Origin: Lonicera japonica
Taxonomy: Eukaryota > Streptophyta > Magnoliopsida > Dipsacales > Caprifoliaceae
Direction of reading: 5' to 3'
Length of the DNA stretch: 64,000 nt
NCBI GenBank assembly: GCA_021464415.1
Contig: CM038467.1
Span: forward strand, 14,029,411-14,093,410
The notes under the pieces: model-generated
What the model saw: only the letters and a program-made list of their open reading frames with translations
What the model was told of the DNA's origin: nothing
Databases searched by the model: none
Translations under genes and position numbers: made by a program
Part shown: positions 36,694 to 49,018 of the stretch, piece after piece
Layout: each line of letters starts with the position of its first letter
Position numbering within the stretch: position 1 is the first letter of the stretch

Positions 36694-38260
36694 CATGGGA
36701 GTTTATGCTATGTACTGTATAAACACTAAAATGTATGTTATGTTTGGCCCGAATTTAGTGTAGTGTAAGGCTGTAAGCTGGATATATATGTAACCATTTA
36801 TATAAACTAACCTAAAAAAAAAACCACAACCCTAACCCGTTGCAAAGATAATGACAAAATCGTGTCCCTATCGGGCAAGAGTGAACCATAAACCACTTCG
36901 GGTTGGAATAACACCACAAGAGTTTCTTTAAGGTAGAAACAAACCAAAATTTTTTGGACTCAATTTTCTGGCTTTCTGCCCCATAACAATATATATATAT
37001 ATATATATCATTACATGCAATAATCCATTCCCTATTTAATATGTATTCAAGCTTTTTTTCTTTCTATAAATAGATTGTAAAAATGTGTCCATAAGGTGCC
37101 CATTAACATGACCGATTAATAAAATAGCTTCTTAAAGCTTTTCTTAGAGAAGTTGTACATACATAATATCTCTTATTAGTGTCATCTTCATTCGGCATTG
37201 TTCTGTGCATTTGTGCTTGTGTATGTTTATGTATTGGCATATTGCTTAAGTGCATATTCCATTTCAAGAATTACAAGGAAACGTATGTACCCTCTATGCA
37301 AGTAAGTTATAATGGTGGCACATGTTTTCCCGCTCAGGAAGCCTATTTAGGTCTTCTTCAAAAAGAACTCTTTTATTCTCAAAGTTAACTGCAAAGGAAG
37401 GTCGGTCATTACAAGGAAAATGCAAATAATCAGACACTCCAGTACCACATATCTATTACTAAATAGAAAGAGAACAAAAGCCTCTATTTTTTTAGGCAAT
37501 ATGTCACCAAATTTTGGAATTTCATTTTTGGCCCTATATTTATTGTTTTAAGGATAAAAATCATCGTTTAGGGGGCCTTAAACTCAAGACCTTTGGATTA
37601 AACAACTAATCATTACCATTGAGCCACTTTCTTATTTGTTAATTACTTTTCACTTTTAGATATGTGTGCGTAAAAAGAGACCATGTGCACACATATCATG
37701 TGTGCATAATTATCTGGTATATATAATTATATATTAAGCTAAAGAAAATAATGTCCCTATAAGGGCTATTAAGTTTAAAAAACATATGCTGCAATTATGG
37801 AGTTGGTGAAAGTCAAGCCAGGAAGCATGGGTACTTCAATTTGGATTGAGTACCTGTTTGGCTACATCGTGGACACAGGTACAGACACGGCATGGACATG
37901 CCATGTCGTGTGTTGGATATAATAGGTATTTTAAAAATATTGGACACGGTTGGGTAACAAATTTTAGAAAATTGGGGGTCAATTTGTAATATTTAACAAT
38001 AGTTGGGTATCTTTTATTAAATTAAAAGTATATTTACACATAAAATATATTCACATCTCAACATAATCATTGATCAAAATAAAAATCTATGGTTAACATT
38101 CTCAATGCCGTTCAAATGCAGTCCTCTCATCGTCATCGACCATTTCATCTTTCCCGATTTTCTCTTGTTGTCCTCCCTTCTTTTAGTATATATTTGGGTT
38201 TCTTTGTACTAGTGTTCTTTAAATATATGACTTTGCGTAATGCATATTATTATTGTATAT
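36694..38260. other. AT-rich spacer, no gene seen
   Basis: (TA)n at about 36987-37008. Short reading frames have no family likeness. A SINE-like piece is listed separately. Confidence 0.5.
37480..37630 (-). mobile_element. Possible tRNA-derived SINE
   Basis: On the minus strand an A-box-like TGGCTCAATGG (37627-37617) is followed about 35 bases on by a B-box-like GGTCTTGAGTTTAAG (37591-37577). The end and target duplication were not resolved, so the call rests on the promoter boxes. Confidence 0.4.
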
Positions 38261-38267
38261 ATATATA

Positions 38268-38640
38268 GTAGCGGGATGATAGATACTTTATATTATAGGT
38301 TATGGTGAATACCTCACTAAATTAACACATCTTTAGTTTTGAGTTGGTGATTTAATATTTTAATCTACATGATGTTAAAAAGACTATCTGTTTAATTTGT
38401 TATTTTTTTCCAAATTAAAACTATTTATTTTGATTTTTTAAGTAATTTAGAGTATTCATTATAATGCGTGCTTGCATAGTATAATAAGTTACAACATACT
38501 ATTATTTACCACGAATTAGCACGAAAATAAAGTGATTATCATATTAATTATCGTATGTATAGTTAATATAACAATATTTGACAGATCCCTAAATACAATA
38601 AAAAAGTATAAATTTAGAGAAGTACCTGTCATCCCGCTAC
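38268..38640. mobile_element. MITE with inverted ends GTAGCGGGATGA
   Basis: GTAGCGGGATGATAGATAC at the left and GTACCTGTCATCCCGCTAC at the right are near-perfect inverted repeats (17 of 19), and TA-rich sequence outside extends the symmetry. The interior is non-coding and AT-rich. TA-rich flanks mask the target duplication. Confidence 0.7.
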
Positions 38641-38649
38641 TATATATAT

Positions 38650-39217
38650 GATTAGAGAGAGGAGATCAAGTACGCACCAGGGTGTATATGATTATTTGTA
38701 TCTTAATTAGAGCTTTTTGATCATATGGTGAGCTTGAAGTTCAGCAGCAAGGGTGTATAGGCTAGCTTACTCATACATCAGTTAATTGCTCTTCGAATGA
38801 CCTTAAAGGCTACACTAGTCTAGTTGATTGAATGAAAACCAAATGTATTTTTGCATAATTCCATTGTTGCTGATGAATTGTAGTCGTTCGGTGCATGATT
38901 TTTAATTGTTGTAAAATTTGAAGTTTTTGGTGGAATGATTGATTTCTTCAACGATGTTTGTGTAGCTATGATTTAAGAGGGACTGATAAGGAGCCGGAGG
39001 TGTTGTGACTTGTGAGAGTGTTTAATGGGGGTTTTAGAGAGAGGGAGGGAGAAGGAGCTCGGAGGTGGAGGTGTTTTTTGTTCTCAATTTGAGAGAGATA
39101 TAGTAAAGCAGATGGGTAAAGAAAAAAGTTAAAAAAAAAAGAAGCCAACGCTTAACTGTTCATTGATTTTCGCACGCGGAAGCGCCAATGCGTACTTGAT
39201 CTCCTCTCTATGATATA
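38650..39217. mobile_element. Second inverted-repeat element abutting the MITE
   Basis: AGAGAGGAGATCAAGTACGC (about 38657) is repeated inversely as GCGTACTTGATCTCCTCTCT at about 39191-39210, with TA-rich flanks. The interior has no recognised gene. Confidence 0.6.
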
Positions 39218-39520
39218 TATATATATTTATAAGCGTATCTCTCGCCGTACTCATGTCATAATTTTTTAAAATTTATCATACCCCTATGTATTGAGTAAGA
39301 CACATGTACTTGTGCCTGTGTTTTGTAGAAATCGAGCGTCCCCCTTATCAAATATGTCTCTTATCAAGTCTGATGGGTCTTTTTTACTTTAATCGAAGCC
39401 CTTACAAACTCAAGGTTTTAACTTCTCTTTTCCCAATTTTGTTTATAATTTATATTATTTTTCCCCGACTTCTTCCTTTTCTACTTTAGCTGTTTCTTTT
39501 TATGTATTTTTGTGTTAATT

Positions 39521-39880
39521 ATGAAGGGGTTGTGCAAAATTCATATCCCCCAGGAAAAACTTGAAAGATGTCTCATTCCCTTGAACTTATTCAAGAACCT
39601 TTTAGCTACCACTAACACGACCAACAACAAGAGCTTCAACAACAGCATCCTTATTATATTATTATTAGTCTTACTTGCCATTATATGTACCAATCATCGA
39701 CATATGAAGAAACAAAGACTCTTCTTGCAAAGTGTGACACTTAAGGGGCAACACTATGATGTCTGGGCATTATATGGGGAATCACGGATTGGAGAAGCAT
39801 ATATGAAAAGTGAGGACTTGCCATCTCTTTTAAGCTTGTCAATGAGCCATAATTCTCAGTCAAGCTGCATTAGTCTCTAA
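39521..39880 (+). CDS. Hypothetical 119-residue single-pass membrane protein
   Basis: An intact frame from ATG (39521) to TAA. Residues about 41-57 (SILIILLLVLLAIIC) form a clear hydrophobic segment, preceded by an Asn/Thr-rich stretch. A C-terminal domain-like part follows (GQHYDVWALYGESRIGEAYM) and then a Ser-rich tail. I do not recognise the family. The composition looks more protein-like than other small frames in this AT-rich stretch, but no promoter, homology or splice evidence supports it. It could be a chance frame or a fragment. Confidence 0.33.
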   Translation: MKGLCKIHIPQEKLERCLIPLNLFKNLLATTNTTNNKSFNNSILIILLLVLLAIICTNHRHMKKQRLFLQSVTLKGQHYDVWALYGESRIGEAYMKSEDLPSLLSLSMSHNSQSSCISL

Positions 39881-41784
39881 GCAAATTTCATTGCTCACTG
39901 GAACAGAGTGTCTGGCAATGGAAACTAACAAAAGGGAGGGTTGTGCTAATCAAAAGCAACATGTTTGTCAATAATCCTAATAATCACAAAGGTTGCGGAG
40001 ATTGGGAGTGTTGACTTAGCATTGGTTTTGACAAGTTTTTGGTTAAAAAAAGAAAGGAAAACAAAATGACACTCTGTTTTCAAATCAAAATTCTTTGATT
40101 TCCCTTTTGACCGTTTACTTTCCGTGGTATTTTTGCCGAAAAGAAAGAAAATATCCGAAAAAGAGTTACAATATGCAATTGCTAAACATCATTTTCCAAA
40201 GAGTCCTTATTCCATTATTCATATTTTGGAAGAACATTGTACCAAAAAAAAAATGCAAGACAAAAGTCTTGGAAACACAAGCAATCATGGTGAACTGATA
40301 TAAATCAAATTACTCAAACAAGAATGTAAACAATATGGGTTAGGCAAGGGTTCAACTTGGTTCACTAGCTAGTCAGTGTTAATGTTGATGGCTTATGCTC
40401 CCAATTATATTAATTGCTTATCACATACACTCATACTATATAAGACTTCCCAATTTATTTATTTTCAAAATGAGACTTGCTTTCGCCCGTGATAATTTTT
40501 CTTTAAGTAATAAGAAGCAGGTTTCACATAATGACTAAACATATGCTCCAAAGCTACTAATGTCAAAACTGAAAAATAAGCTTTATGTTTTATGTTTAAA
40601 GAGGTTGGGTTATTTTATTTAACTTTAATAATCTACTCCCTTACCTACCTTATTGGAGGGGAGGCAACTAAGTTAAACATGATTAATTAGTGATATTTTT
40701 CAAAATGAAAAGGCTAAGAATAAACGTTAGCCTAAATATATTAATTTCTAACTGCTATTGACTTACTTGTGAAAATTCAACGAATGTTTATTTGAAGACT
40801 TATAAAATTGATTGAACATAATGTGATCTCAATTACCAGTTTTATATGATGGTATGTACACATGATATCATTTTTTTCTTGAGTGTAAAGTTCAGTTCGA
40901 TTTTGGAGTGGCCCTAACCCAAACATCTTCGGTTTTGGTTTTGATTTTTTCTTTAGTTTTGTGTTTTTCGAATTTGTGTTGATTAGTTCGGTTCAATTAG
41001 TCAGTTTTTGGATTGTCCATAATAACCCTATCTGATAGGGCTCTAGGAGGTTTGCGGCGGAACAAAGTGATAAAGCAGTTGATCGTTACAGTGTTTTCTA
41101 ACAGTGTGATACATAATTTATCAGCAGAACACCGTGCTAGCATTAAATGCACTCCAACCACCACAGTAAGATGGTTGGAGTGAAGATCATGCAATACTCA
41201 AGTTTAAATCATGGATCTTATCCATTGTGGTAGAAAATTACATGCAACTACAACCTTGGTTTTAAGAGATTAAATGCTTAAGCTTCATGTTTATATAGAA
41301 GACATTTACTTCTTCAACAACCAAGTCTAAGTTCCCTGACAAAAAGGTTAACCAAACAATTATTGTGTATGGTTTGAACATTGATAAAGTAAGCATTTAC
41401 TGAGAGCCTAGGAAATGAAGCAAGTGGCTCAAGAACACTTAGTAGGCATGTTTATAGAGAATATTGAATCACGGATTCATTGTTTCATAGTTTCCACATT
41501 TGTTCTGAGTTTATTACTTATTTAGATTAGTTGAGTGATAGTATTTACTTCCATTTGCAATATTATTCTAACATAAAGGTTCCTCTGAGTTCATTTAATA
41601 GGGTGGAATAAAACCCTTTACATGGCTGAACCACCTCTATACATCCTATGTTTATATTATTCATCTTATAACTGTCCAATTCATATTTCATGTAAGCTAA
41701 ATGGGATATTGAAAAATAGGGCTTATATAAAAAAAGTTTTTTTTATAAAAGAATTAAGGAATAATATTTTTGTAAATTAAAGGC
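39881..41784. other. AT-rich spacer, no gene seen
   Basis: No supportable gene or complete element. A short inverted motif ACTCCAACCA...TGGTTGGAGT lies near 41153-41181. Confidence 0.5.
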
Positions 41785-43528
41785 TTATATTTGACCAAAC
41801 TCTAAAAAGAGTGCAAAGTTAACTATGCAGTAGATTTTTAAATTGTATTTTCTTATGAAATCATGCAAAATTAAGTTTGCACTACATTTTTTAGGCATGT
41901 TATTATATATAAGTGTTTAATTGACAGTACTTTAGAATAATTTTAACAAATTGCATATTCAAAACTTATTTATTAATAAAATCAACATGATAATTTTTTC
42001 GAAGTTATGCAAAGTTAAGTTTGCACTCCTTATTTTCTAAAACATTATTATGTATTTATATTTATTTGACATTTTTTAAAAATTTAATGAATGAAATATA
42101 AGAATATACTTGTGAAAAAATATAAATATATTGTGTAAAACAAATTTGCATTAAATTTTTTTATTGCAAAGTTAAGTTTGCACTCGGTCAAAACCCTTAT
42201 TTTAAAATACACCCATATTTTAGAATGATAATAATATTTAGACTCTTATTTCTTAAAAATATTATTTGTTGAATTTTTTGTGAAAATATTGTCACCCAAG
42301 ATCTTTTACCTCTTTTCCAGTTTAATCTATTAATTTGATCAAAAGCTAGTTTATATTATATTATAGCAATATTTATATTTAGCTTTTAACTAGAAGGAAA
42401 ACCAAAAGCCTCAGACGAATTAATTGTTTTATATTCCTTTTATTGCTTAACTTTCTTTCGTAGTTGCAAATCAACCCTTCCTTTTGGACTAGGGAGACTT
42501 AGCTCTTTAAGAAATATATTATTTTGGGGAAATATTTTATACCGAGTGCTTTTTATGGATATGTATTATATGATCGCAAATTATACCTTTGCAAAATATC
42601 TCGATAAATGTAAACAGCAAAAATAACACAAATAATATATTTGGTGGGTTAATTAAATGATAAAATCTCATTCTTATAAAAATAATATTTCAGGTTTAAA
42701 TCATGGATCTCATCCCTTCGCCCTCCCCCTGGTTCGAACCAGAATATGCACAGAAAATCGATGACTTAATTTTATTTTAACATGGTTTACAAATACAAGT
42801 TAATGGAGTGTCTACATAGTAGTGTTAATGTTATTTGTGGTGGTCTCTTTTTTCGCAACATAGTGGTTGGGAAACTCCGGAAGGTGGACCAAGTCAAAAA
42901 ATTTCATTTGCTGGGGCATTTGTATACGTAATTCAGATAGTGTATTATATTTCAGGCACACAAATCTTTAACACTTTAAAATTTTATTTTTTAAGATTTT
43001 TGAAATAGGAAATAAAGTAAAAAGTCTTGTATGATAATATTTTTTACAAAAAATTTAACGAATAATATTTTTTAGAAATAAGGGCTTGTTTATCAATTGT
43101 GTTTTAAAATAAGAGTTTTGACCGAGTGCAAACTTTACTTTGCAATCAAAAAACTTTAAAGCAAATTTGTTTTGCATGACGTGTTTATAATTTTTAACAA
43201 GTATATTCTTATATTTCATTAATAAAACTTTAAAATAATGTCAAATAAACACAAATATATGGTAATGTTTTAGAAAAATAAGGATTGCAAACTTAACTTT
43301 GTGTAACTCTGAAAAAAATATTATGTACATTTTATTAATAAATAAGTTTTGAATATGTAATTTGTTAATATTATTCTAAAACACTGTAAATTAAACTCTT
43401 ATATATAATAATATGCTAAAAAGCATATAGTGCAAACTTATTTTTGCACGATTCTATAAAAAAAATACAATTTAAAAATTTACTTTAAAGTTAACTTTGC
43501 CCTCTTTTTGGAGTTTGATCAAATATAT
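41785..43528. mobile_element. Foldback-type element with inverted repeats of about 520 bp
   Basis: 41785-42312 is the inverse of 43008-43528. Matching landmarks: TTGACCAAACTCTAAAAAGA with the inverse of TTTTTGGAGTTTGATCAA; CACTCGGTCAAAACCCTTAT with the inverse of ATAAGAGTTTTGACCGAGTG. The arms contain their own repeats, TGCAAAGTTAAGTTTGCACT-like words at about 41865, 42006 and 42165. The roughly 700-bp centre has no transposase. The structure fits a foldback or long-TIR Mutator-like element. Exact ends and target duplication were not fixed. Confidence 0.72.
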
Positions 43529-44219
43529 GTTGTGCTAAGATACCGCTAAAACAAGCTTTAGCACAGGCGTAGGACCAACCGGACAATTATGCGTAGAATA
43601 ATTAAAAAAACAAGCCCCACTGATATTCAAGCAATACGAAAAAGAATAAATTAAAGAATAAAATAACTAACCAAGCACGCAAGCAATTAGGTGGTGTCGG
43701 CAAAACCGCGGGTACAACGCACAAAATAAATCATATCCGCCAATTAGAGCTCTCAATATTATCTCTCAAATATACTCTCTAATCTAGCTAGTAAATAATA
43801 ATAATATAACTCATTAATAAAACCTATGACAAATGGTCTATTTATAGAGTATAAATCCTATAGGTCTAAGATTGCACAAAACCAATTAAGAATTGGACAA
43901 TATAAAACATAATAGGAATATGATTTCTACATAGTGCAAAATCTTCAATATAGATTCTTAATTTACAAAAATATTATTTTCTGGTTCTATTACAGAAAAC
44001 TTTTTCAAACAAGCAGTATTTTTCAATATCCCGCAAATCATAAACTAAGTTGTAATATGTGCCAAAAGTATAGTCATTCAAAAAACATCATAAATTTTAG
44101 TAACACGATTCATTTTTTTAGGTAACCCCACACCAACTCGTGTGTATTATATAAATTAGGTTGTAACATGCTTAAAAGGTATCGCCATTCAAAAATCATT
44201 TTAAATTTTAGTATCCCGC
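43529..44219. other. Spacer with a local tandem duplication
   Basis: A block of about 75 bp, ATAAACTAAGTTGTAATATG to about 44112, recurs diverged at about 44150-44222, a period of roughly 112 bp. No coding sequence is supported. Confidence 0.45.
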
Positions 44220-44368
44220 ATTATATTGGATGTGGGACAAGGGAATTTGCATCTAGAAGTAATCGAGAGAATTTGTATATGGGAGGGATCGAACATCAGA
44301 TTTTCCCCATAATATATTGTCTCCCACATGAACCAAGTTGTAAATAAGCCACTAAGCCAACTCTATAA
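44220..44368 (-). mobile_element. Probable tRNA-derived SINE
   Basis: On the minus strand TGGCTTAGTGG (about 44359-44349) matches the A box, and TGTTCGATCCC (about 44294-44284) matches the B box. This is good promoter spacing for a tRNA-derived SINE. A tail and target duplication were not resolved. Confidence 0.5.
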
Positions 44369-44446
44369 GTTACATAATTCTTTATCCTTTGTACAATTTT
44401 AAAATTCAAAAAACATTACGCCTATTATGTAGATTTAAAAATTATG

Positions 44447-44575
44447 CATGTAACCGTAAACGCTTATGTTTCTCTCGTTTTAGATTTATTATTAACAAAC
44501 AAATAAACATGTAACTGTAAATGCTTATGTTTCTCTCGTTTTATATTTATTATTAACAAACAAATAAACACGTGC
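44447..44575. repeat. 61-bp twofold tandem repeat
   Basis: CATGTAACCGTAAACGCTTA (44447) and CATGTAACTGTAAATGCTTA (44508) begin two almost identical copies that end in AACAAACAAATAAAC. Confidence 0.85.
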
Positions 44576-44620
44576 TAGCTAGCAGATGCGGGAAAGCTGG
44601 TTCGTTTGGTACTAAAAATT

Positions 44621-45444
44621 GGGTGATTTTAAATGCACCCACTTAATTAATCTCTTCACCCCACTTCTAAATTTTAAATTTAATTATTTTAACCTAGAAT
44701 GCCCTATTTGCAATTTGTAAACTCACCCCACTAGTTTCATCCTTTTATTTTTCTTTCATTCTCTTTCTTTCAACATTCCTTCAAGATCGATTGTTACGTC
44801 TTTCTTTCTTTTAATTTTCTCGACTTTCCCTTCTCGACTACTTAATAAATCTCAATGGCTGGTCAATTGCGTAGATCAATGGTTCTTTTTTTAACAAGAA
44901 AAAGTCATTTTAAATTGGATCCAATGAGACTAAAAAAAATATTCCCAAAAAAAAAACGAAACAGATCTGGGAATTAATGGGCACACTAAGATCGAGTTCA
45001 AACTTCATTTTTTTTCATTGAATTGAAACATTATATTGCTGGTTCGTGTAAGAATATTGGAGAGAAATCAAGAATCAATTAAATTCAGTAATTTCCACAT
45101 GTATAAATGTGCATTTTCTTAGCATAATTGATCGAATCAAGAGAAAGATGGAGAAATTCCAACTGTTGATTTATGTATACTTCAAAATTCTACACATATC
45201 CATATATGCATACAAATGTCCCTTTGATTTTGTTCATTTGAATGAATGTCTTTCGTTTAATTTTTTTTTTAATAATAAAATTATTTGTCACCAAATGCTC
45301 ATCATCTATAGATATAGGTTTTAATAAACTCACCCCACTTGAGGGGTGAGTTGAATGTTTTTTATCAAAACTAGTGGGATGAGAAGCAAGTTCTCTCAAA
45401 TTGGGGTGAAAAGATTAACTTTGTGGGTGCATTTAAAATCACCC
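44621..45444. mobile_element. Mutator-like MITE with 9-bp target duplication
   Basis: The first 22 bases (GGGTGATTTTAAATGCACCC then AC) are repeated exactly inverted at the right end, and similarity continues to about 45 bp. A perfect 9-bp duplication CTAAAAATT flanks it (44612-44620 and 45445-45453). Nine-base duplications with ends starting GGG point to the Mutator superfamily. No transposase is present. Confidence 0.87.
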
Positions 45445-45740
45445 CTAAAAATTATATGCATATATATGGTTTTAATTTTCCTGAGATCAGGGGATTTACT
45501 TTTGATGTAATAATACTTTATTTGTTGATTGGGCTACATTCACTGCGTTTGTAGCTGCATTACTGCCCTGCATTACTGCCGACGGAGCGAGAATGTTACA
45601 ATAATCGGTAATTCTCTCTCTTCCATGTCTAATTCACAATTGTTAGATTCGATCTAGTATCTATGGTATTTTGTAACCCCCTTACGAAATCAATAGTGCG
45701 ATATGAAACTCTATACCGGAGAATTCGGTGTGATTCATAA

Positions 45741-47355
45741 GGGTGTTTTGAAATGTACTTACATAATCTGTCTTTCTATCACATTAAAAGTCAAAGTTAC
45801 TTTAATTTTAACCTAAAAAATAGCGTAAAACTCTTTTTTCTTACCCCACTTTTTATACTTTGAAAAAATTGCCACTAATTTGTCTTCTCACTACCCACTT
45901 TAATTTTAAAAAAAAATTTAATTAAAAACTTTATTTTTTCCAGCAAACAAGCATATATTATTTTCACTTAATTACATACATCTCATAAATGTAAGTTTGT
46001 AATAAATCTCTTAGTATTTTTATATAGAGTGCTAGACTTCTATTTTCACTTGCACTGATACAATAACATTTTTAATGATTTTTTCTTAATTTATTCAACC
46101 TTTTTATTTGTGTATGCATGCAGAGATTAATAAAACTCATGTGCCTAATATGTCAAAGTTATCCAATGTCAAAGCTAAAGAAATATAGTATTAACATGTG
46201 CCTAACATGTCATTGAAAAAAAAATATGTATTGTATGATGTGCTTTTATTGTTTTAATATTTAAATTCTTAAAAATATATTGAAAAAGGAAAGAGTTTGA
46301 TGAAAAAATCTCTATCCTTTTAATATATTGTAAGAAAATCGTTTTCTTGAGTCTCCAAAAAATTAAATATCATAAAAATCGAAAGTAACAAAATATTTTA
46401 ATAAATGATTTATTTTTATGAAAAATATTTTATTTTTTTAATTCATTTTTTCCCTTTTCATGAAAGTTTACATTTTTTAAAAAGAAAGAAGGTGGTTTTC
46501 GTTAGAATGAAGGATTTGTGATGAATTTATTTGTAGATATCCCCATGTTATAATTTTCATTATCTATATTTATAACAACATAACTAAAGTTCACAAATAC
46601 TATTATCTCATATATGGTTTTTTATTGAATTAATTTTTCTACACTAAATTACTACATAGTTAAGCCGAATGTTGAATTAATTCATGCACACAACAACTAT
46701 ACCAATAAAATTTTTAAGTTTTAAGGTATTTAGAACACCTTTTTTTTCGAGACTCCTTTTATTATTAATGGTACGTATAGTTTTAGCTTAGCATATATTG
46801 CTTTATTTTTATGTGCTTTGATGTTAGTTCAGTTATAGGATTATGAATCAATTTAGTCATCGTTTGTTTGGAAACAAATTTACCTATTGTTAAGTGTTGT
46901 AGCGGTCTTTTAATGTTTTGGTGTATTGAATTATAATTTATATTTACTTATTTCATAAAAATAAAATTTATAGACAAATTTAAAATATGAATAATAATTA
47001 TTTGAGAACAATGAATTGTAATAGATTATGTGAAATATAATTGCTAAAAATGTATTTATCAAAATTGATATTTTATATTTTTTTCATAGGTAATATGACG
47101 TATATGTAATTTTTAATGAAATTTATTAAGAATAATGTAAATTTTTTTTATTATATATTATTTTAACGCAAAAGTTAATATTATTTAACATTTTTACTTT
47201 TAGTGGGGAAATTTTAACATCCCTGCATTATTTCTATAAACTCATTCACCACTGGGGTGAATTGCAAGTTTTTTCACAAAACTAGTGGAATGAAAAGAAA
47301 GTATTCTCACATTAGGGTGAAAAGACGTATTTTGTGGGTGCATTTAAGAAGACCC
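45741..47355. mobile_element. Larger, older member of the same Mutator-like family
   Basis: The left end GGGTGTTTTGAAATGTACTT and the right end AAATGCACCC-type sequence (GTGGGTGCATTTAAGAAGAC then CC) are diverged forms of the 44621 termini. TTCTCACATTAGGGTGAAAA also matches the subterminal zone. Flanking GATTCATAA and GATGTCAAT are too different to call a target duplication. Internal sequence matches 28041-29172. Confidence 0.7.
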
Positions 47356-47858
47356 GATGTCAATCTATCAATGTTACAACTTGCAATCCACAAAGAGAGA
47401 TCTAAGTCAAGGTAGCGGTCCAATTGTAAGACCAAATCCTTTGAGATAGAATTGTTGTTGTAAATAAGAGTTCAATGCTTCTTGATAGAATTGTAAGACC
47501 AAATCAAAAGAGGAAAAAAATAAAAATAGTCGAAGATGTATTAGCAAAAAATGTCTAGTATGGTAGTTTGTTTAAAGTTAATTTATTTATTTTTCATTTT
47601 TCTTTGTGACATTCTAGATGAAGTGTTTTATTTATTTCTTTTTTTAAGACAACTAATCTACTAAATATTTTGATTATAAACAAATCACGCTCATAATTAT
47701 CATTACTGAAATTAGAGGTTTTAACCCTCCAATATACATACACAAAGGACACTATTTTTTTTACATTTTTTGAACTTAGAACAAACCAGAAGGCCGGAAC
47801 AACACAAACACATCCCAGGAACAGAAAAAACCAAAATGATCGCGGGAGGATTAGAAAC
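47356..47858. other. Spacer and left remnant of the LINE-like element
   Basis: The part next to the copia element (about 47765-47858) continues the minus-strand frame of the RNase H remnant found at 55692. The rest is AT-rich without a gene. Confidence 0.45.
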
Positions 47859-48239
47859 TGTTGGAATTTGGGTCGGGTCGCCCATGGCGGGTTGACCCAA
47901 ACCCTTATAATTAAACTTATTAATATATATATATAAATAAAAGGTGGTTAAAAGAACAAAAACAGTTTTTAGTAGAAAACTGTTTTTTGGTTTTTGTAAA
48001 CTTCCCCCGTTGGTTATCTTTTCTTGGTGTGGATTGAAAGAAAAAAGTGTGACGGGAGTTTTTGGTTTTTGGTCTCCTTCTCTCTACTTGGAATAATAGT
48101 AAGAAATATATATTAAAGAGTACATTGGGTTGTGAACAAAAGAGCATATCCATGTGATTTGTTCTTGGACCAAAGCATCAAGACTATTGTGTAACCATCA
48201 TCAAAAAGGTATGTGATCCTATTTCATTAAGATTCTACA
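47859..48239 (+). repeat. 5' LTR of the copia element
   Basis: TG...CA ends. A TATA-like AATATATATATATAAATAAA lies near 47919-47941, and transcription probably starts downstream of it. Length equals that of the 3' LTR. Confidence 0.93.
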
Positions 48240-48240
48240 T

Positions 48241-48252
48241 TGGTATCAGAGG
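48241..48252 (+). other. Copia primer binding site (initiator tRNA-Met)
   Basis: TGGTATCAGAGG starts one base after the LTR. TGGTATCAGAGC is the standard copia primer site complementary to initiator tRNA-Met; the last base here differs. Confidence 0.9.
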
Positions 48253-48639
48253 GAGGTTGTTGTCAAAATTGTCAAAATTGCATATATCAACATAAACCCA
48301 TTAATGGTGAATTTGATGAACATTCACCAAATTGCATGAATCTAACATATAACAGTAGCCCTTGACAAGTTATATATTCTGCTGTAATTTCGTGGCCCAT
48401 CTCCATATGTATTGAGAGAAAAATTGATCACAAATTTGAAAAACGTGATTTTGCGTTGGATTGTGCATTTTCAATTTTATGGTTTTTGCGAATATGTTAA
48501 TATAGATTTGTTCTACTCGTCAATACCTTTCCGTTGATATATGGTACGCGAAAAACGGATCAATATTGAGTGAGTTATGATTTTCAAAAGGTTTGAAAGA
48601 TGATACCCGCGGTTTTTTTTTTATCAACGGAGAAGATGA

Positions 48640-48730
48640 TGAACAGGGCTGCTACTGTCACAGTCTATGACAGTGACAAGTTTTAGTGACATATATTGTC
48701 ACTGTTTTTCGCAGTGACAAATGTTCTGCC
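48640..48730 (+). other. Possible hairpin in the copia leader
   Basis: CTGTCACAGTCTATGACAGT and GACATATATTGTCACTGTTT followed by CAGTGACA give several alternative short stems from TGTCACTG-type words. This may be a packaging or translation-control structure, but no function is shown. Confidence 0.35.
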
Positions 48731-48874
48731 TTATATAAAAAAAAAAAAAAAAAAAATTAAAGCAAGTTTTTTTTTTTTTTGTAAATGGCTGCTTCTGAAT
48801 TACTTCTGCTGTTAGTTATTGATATATGCACATGTATATTAACTTATACATATATACATAATTATTTACTTTGT

Positions 48875-49018
48875 ATATATAATGTTGATATATGTGGCAA
48901 TATTTTTTTTTTTGATGTTTCTCAAGAGAATGTTTTGATGTGTAATGGTATATATAATGTTGATATATGTGGCAATATGTTTTTTGATGTTTCTCAAGAG
49001 AATGTTTTGATGTGTAAT
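48875..49018 (+). repeat. 75-bp tandem duplication in the copia leader
   Basis: TATATAATGTTGATATATGT followed by TTTCTCAAGAGAATGTTTTG occurs at 48875 and again at 48950. The copies differ only in the length of a T run and a few end bases. Confidence 0.88.

Noticed and set aside
42700..42735. GGTTCGAACC resembling a tRNA T-arm
   Set aside because: No A box, acceptor stem or D-arm lies at the right distance, and the sequence is a short palindrome within the foldback centre.
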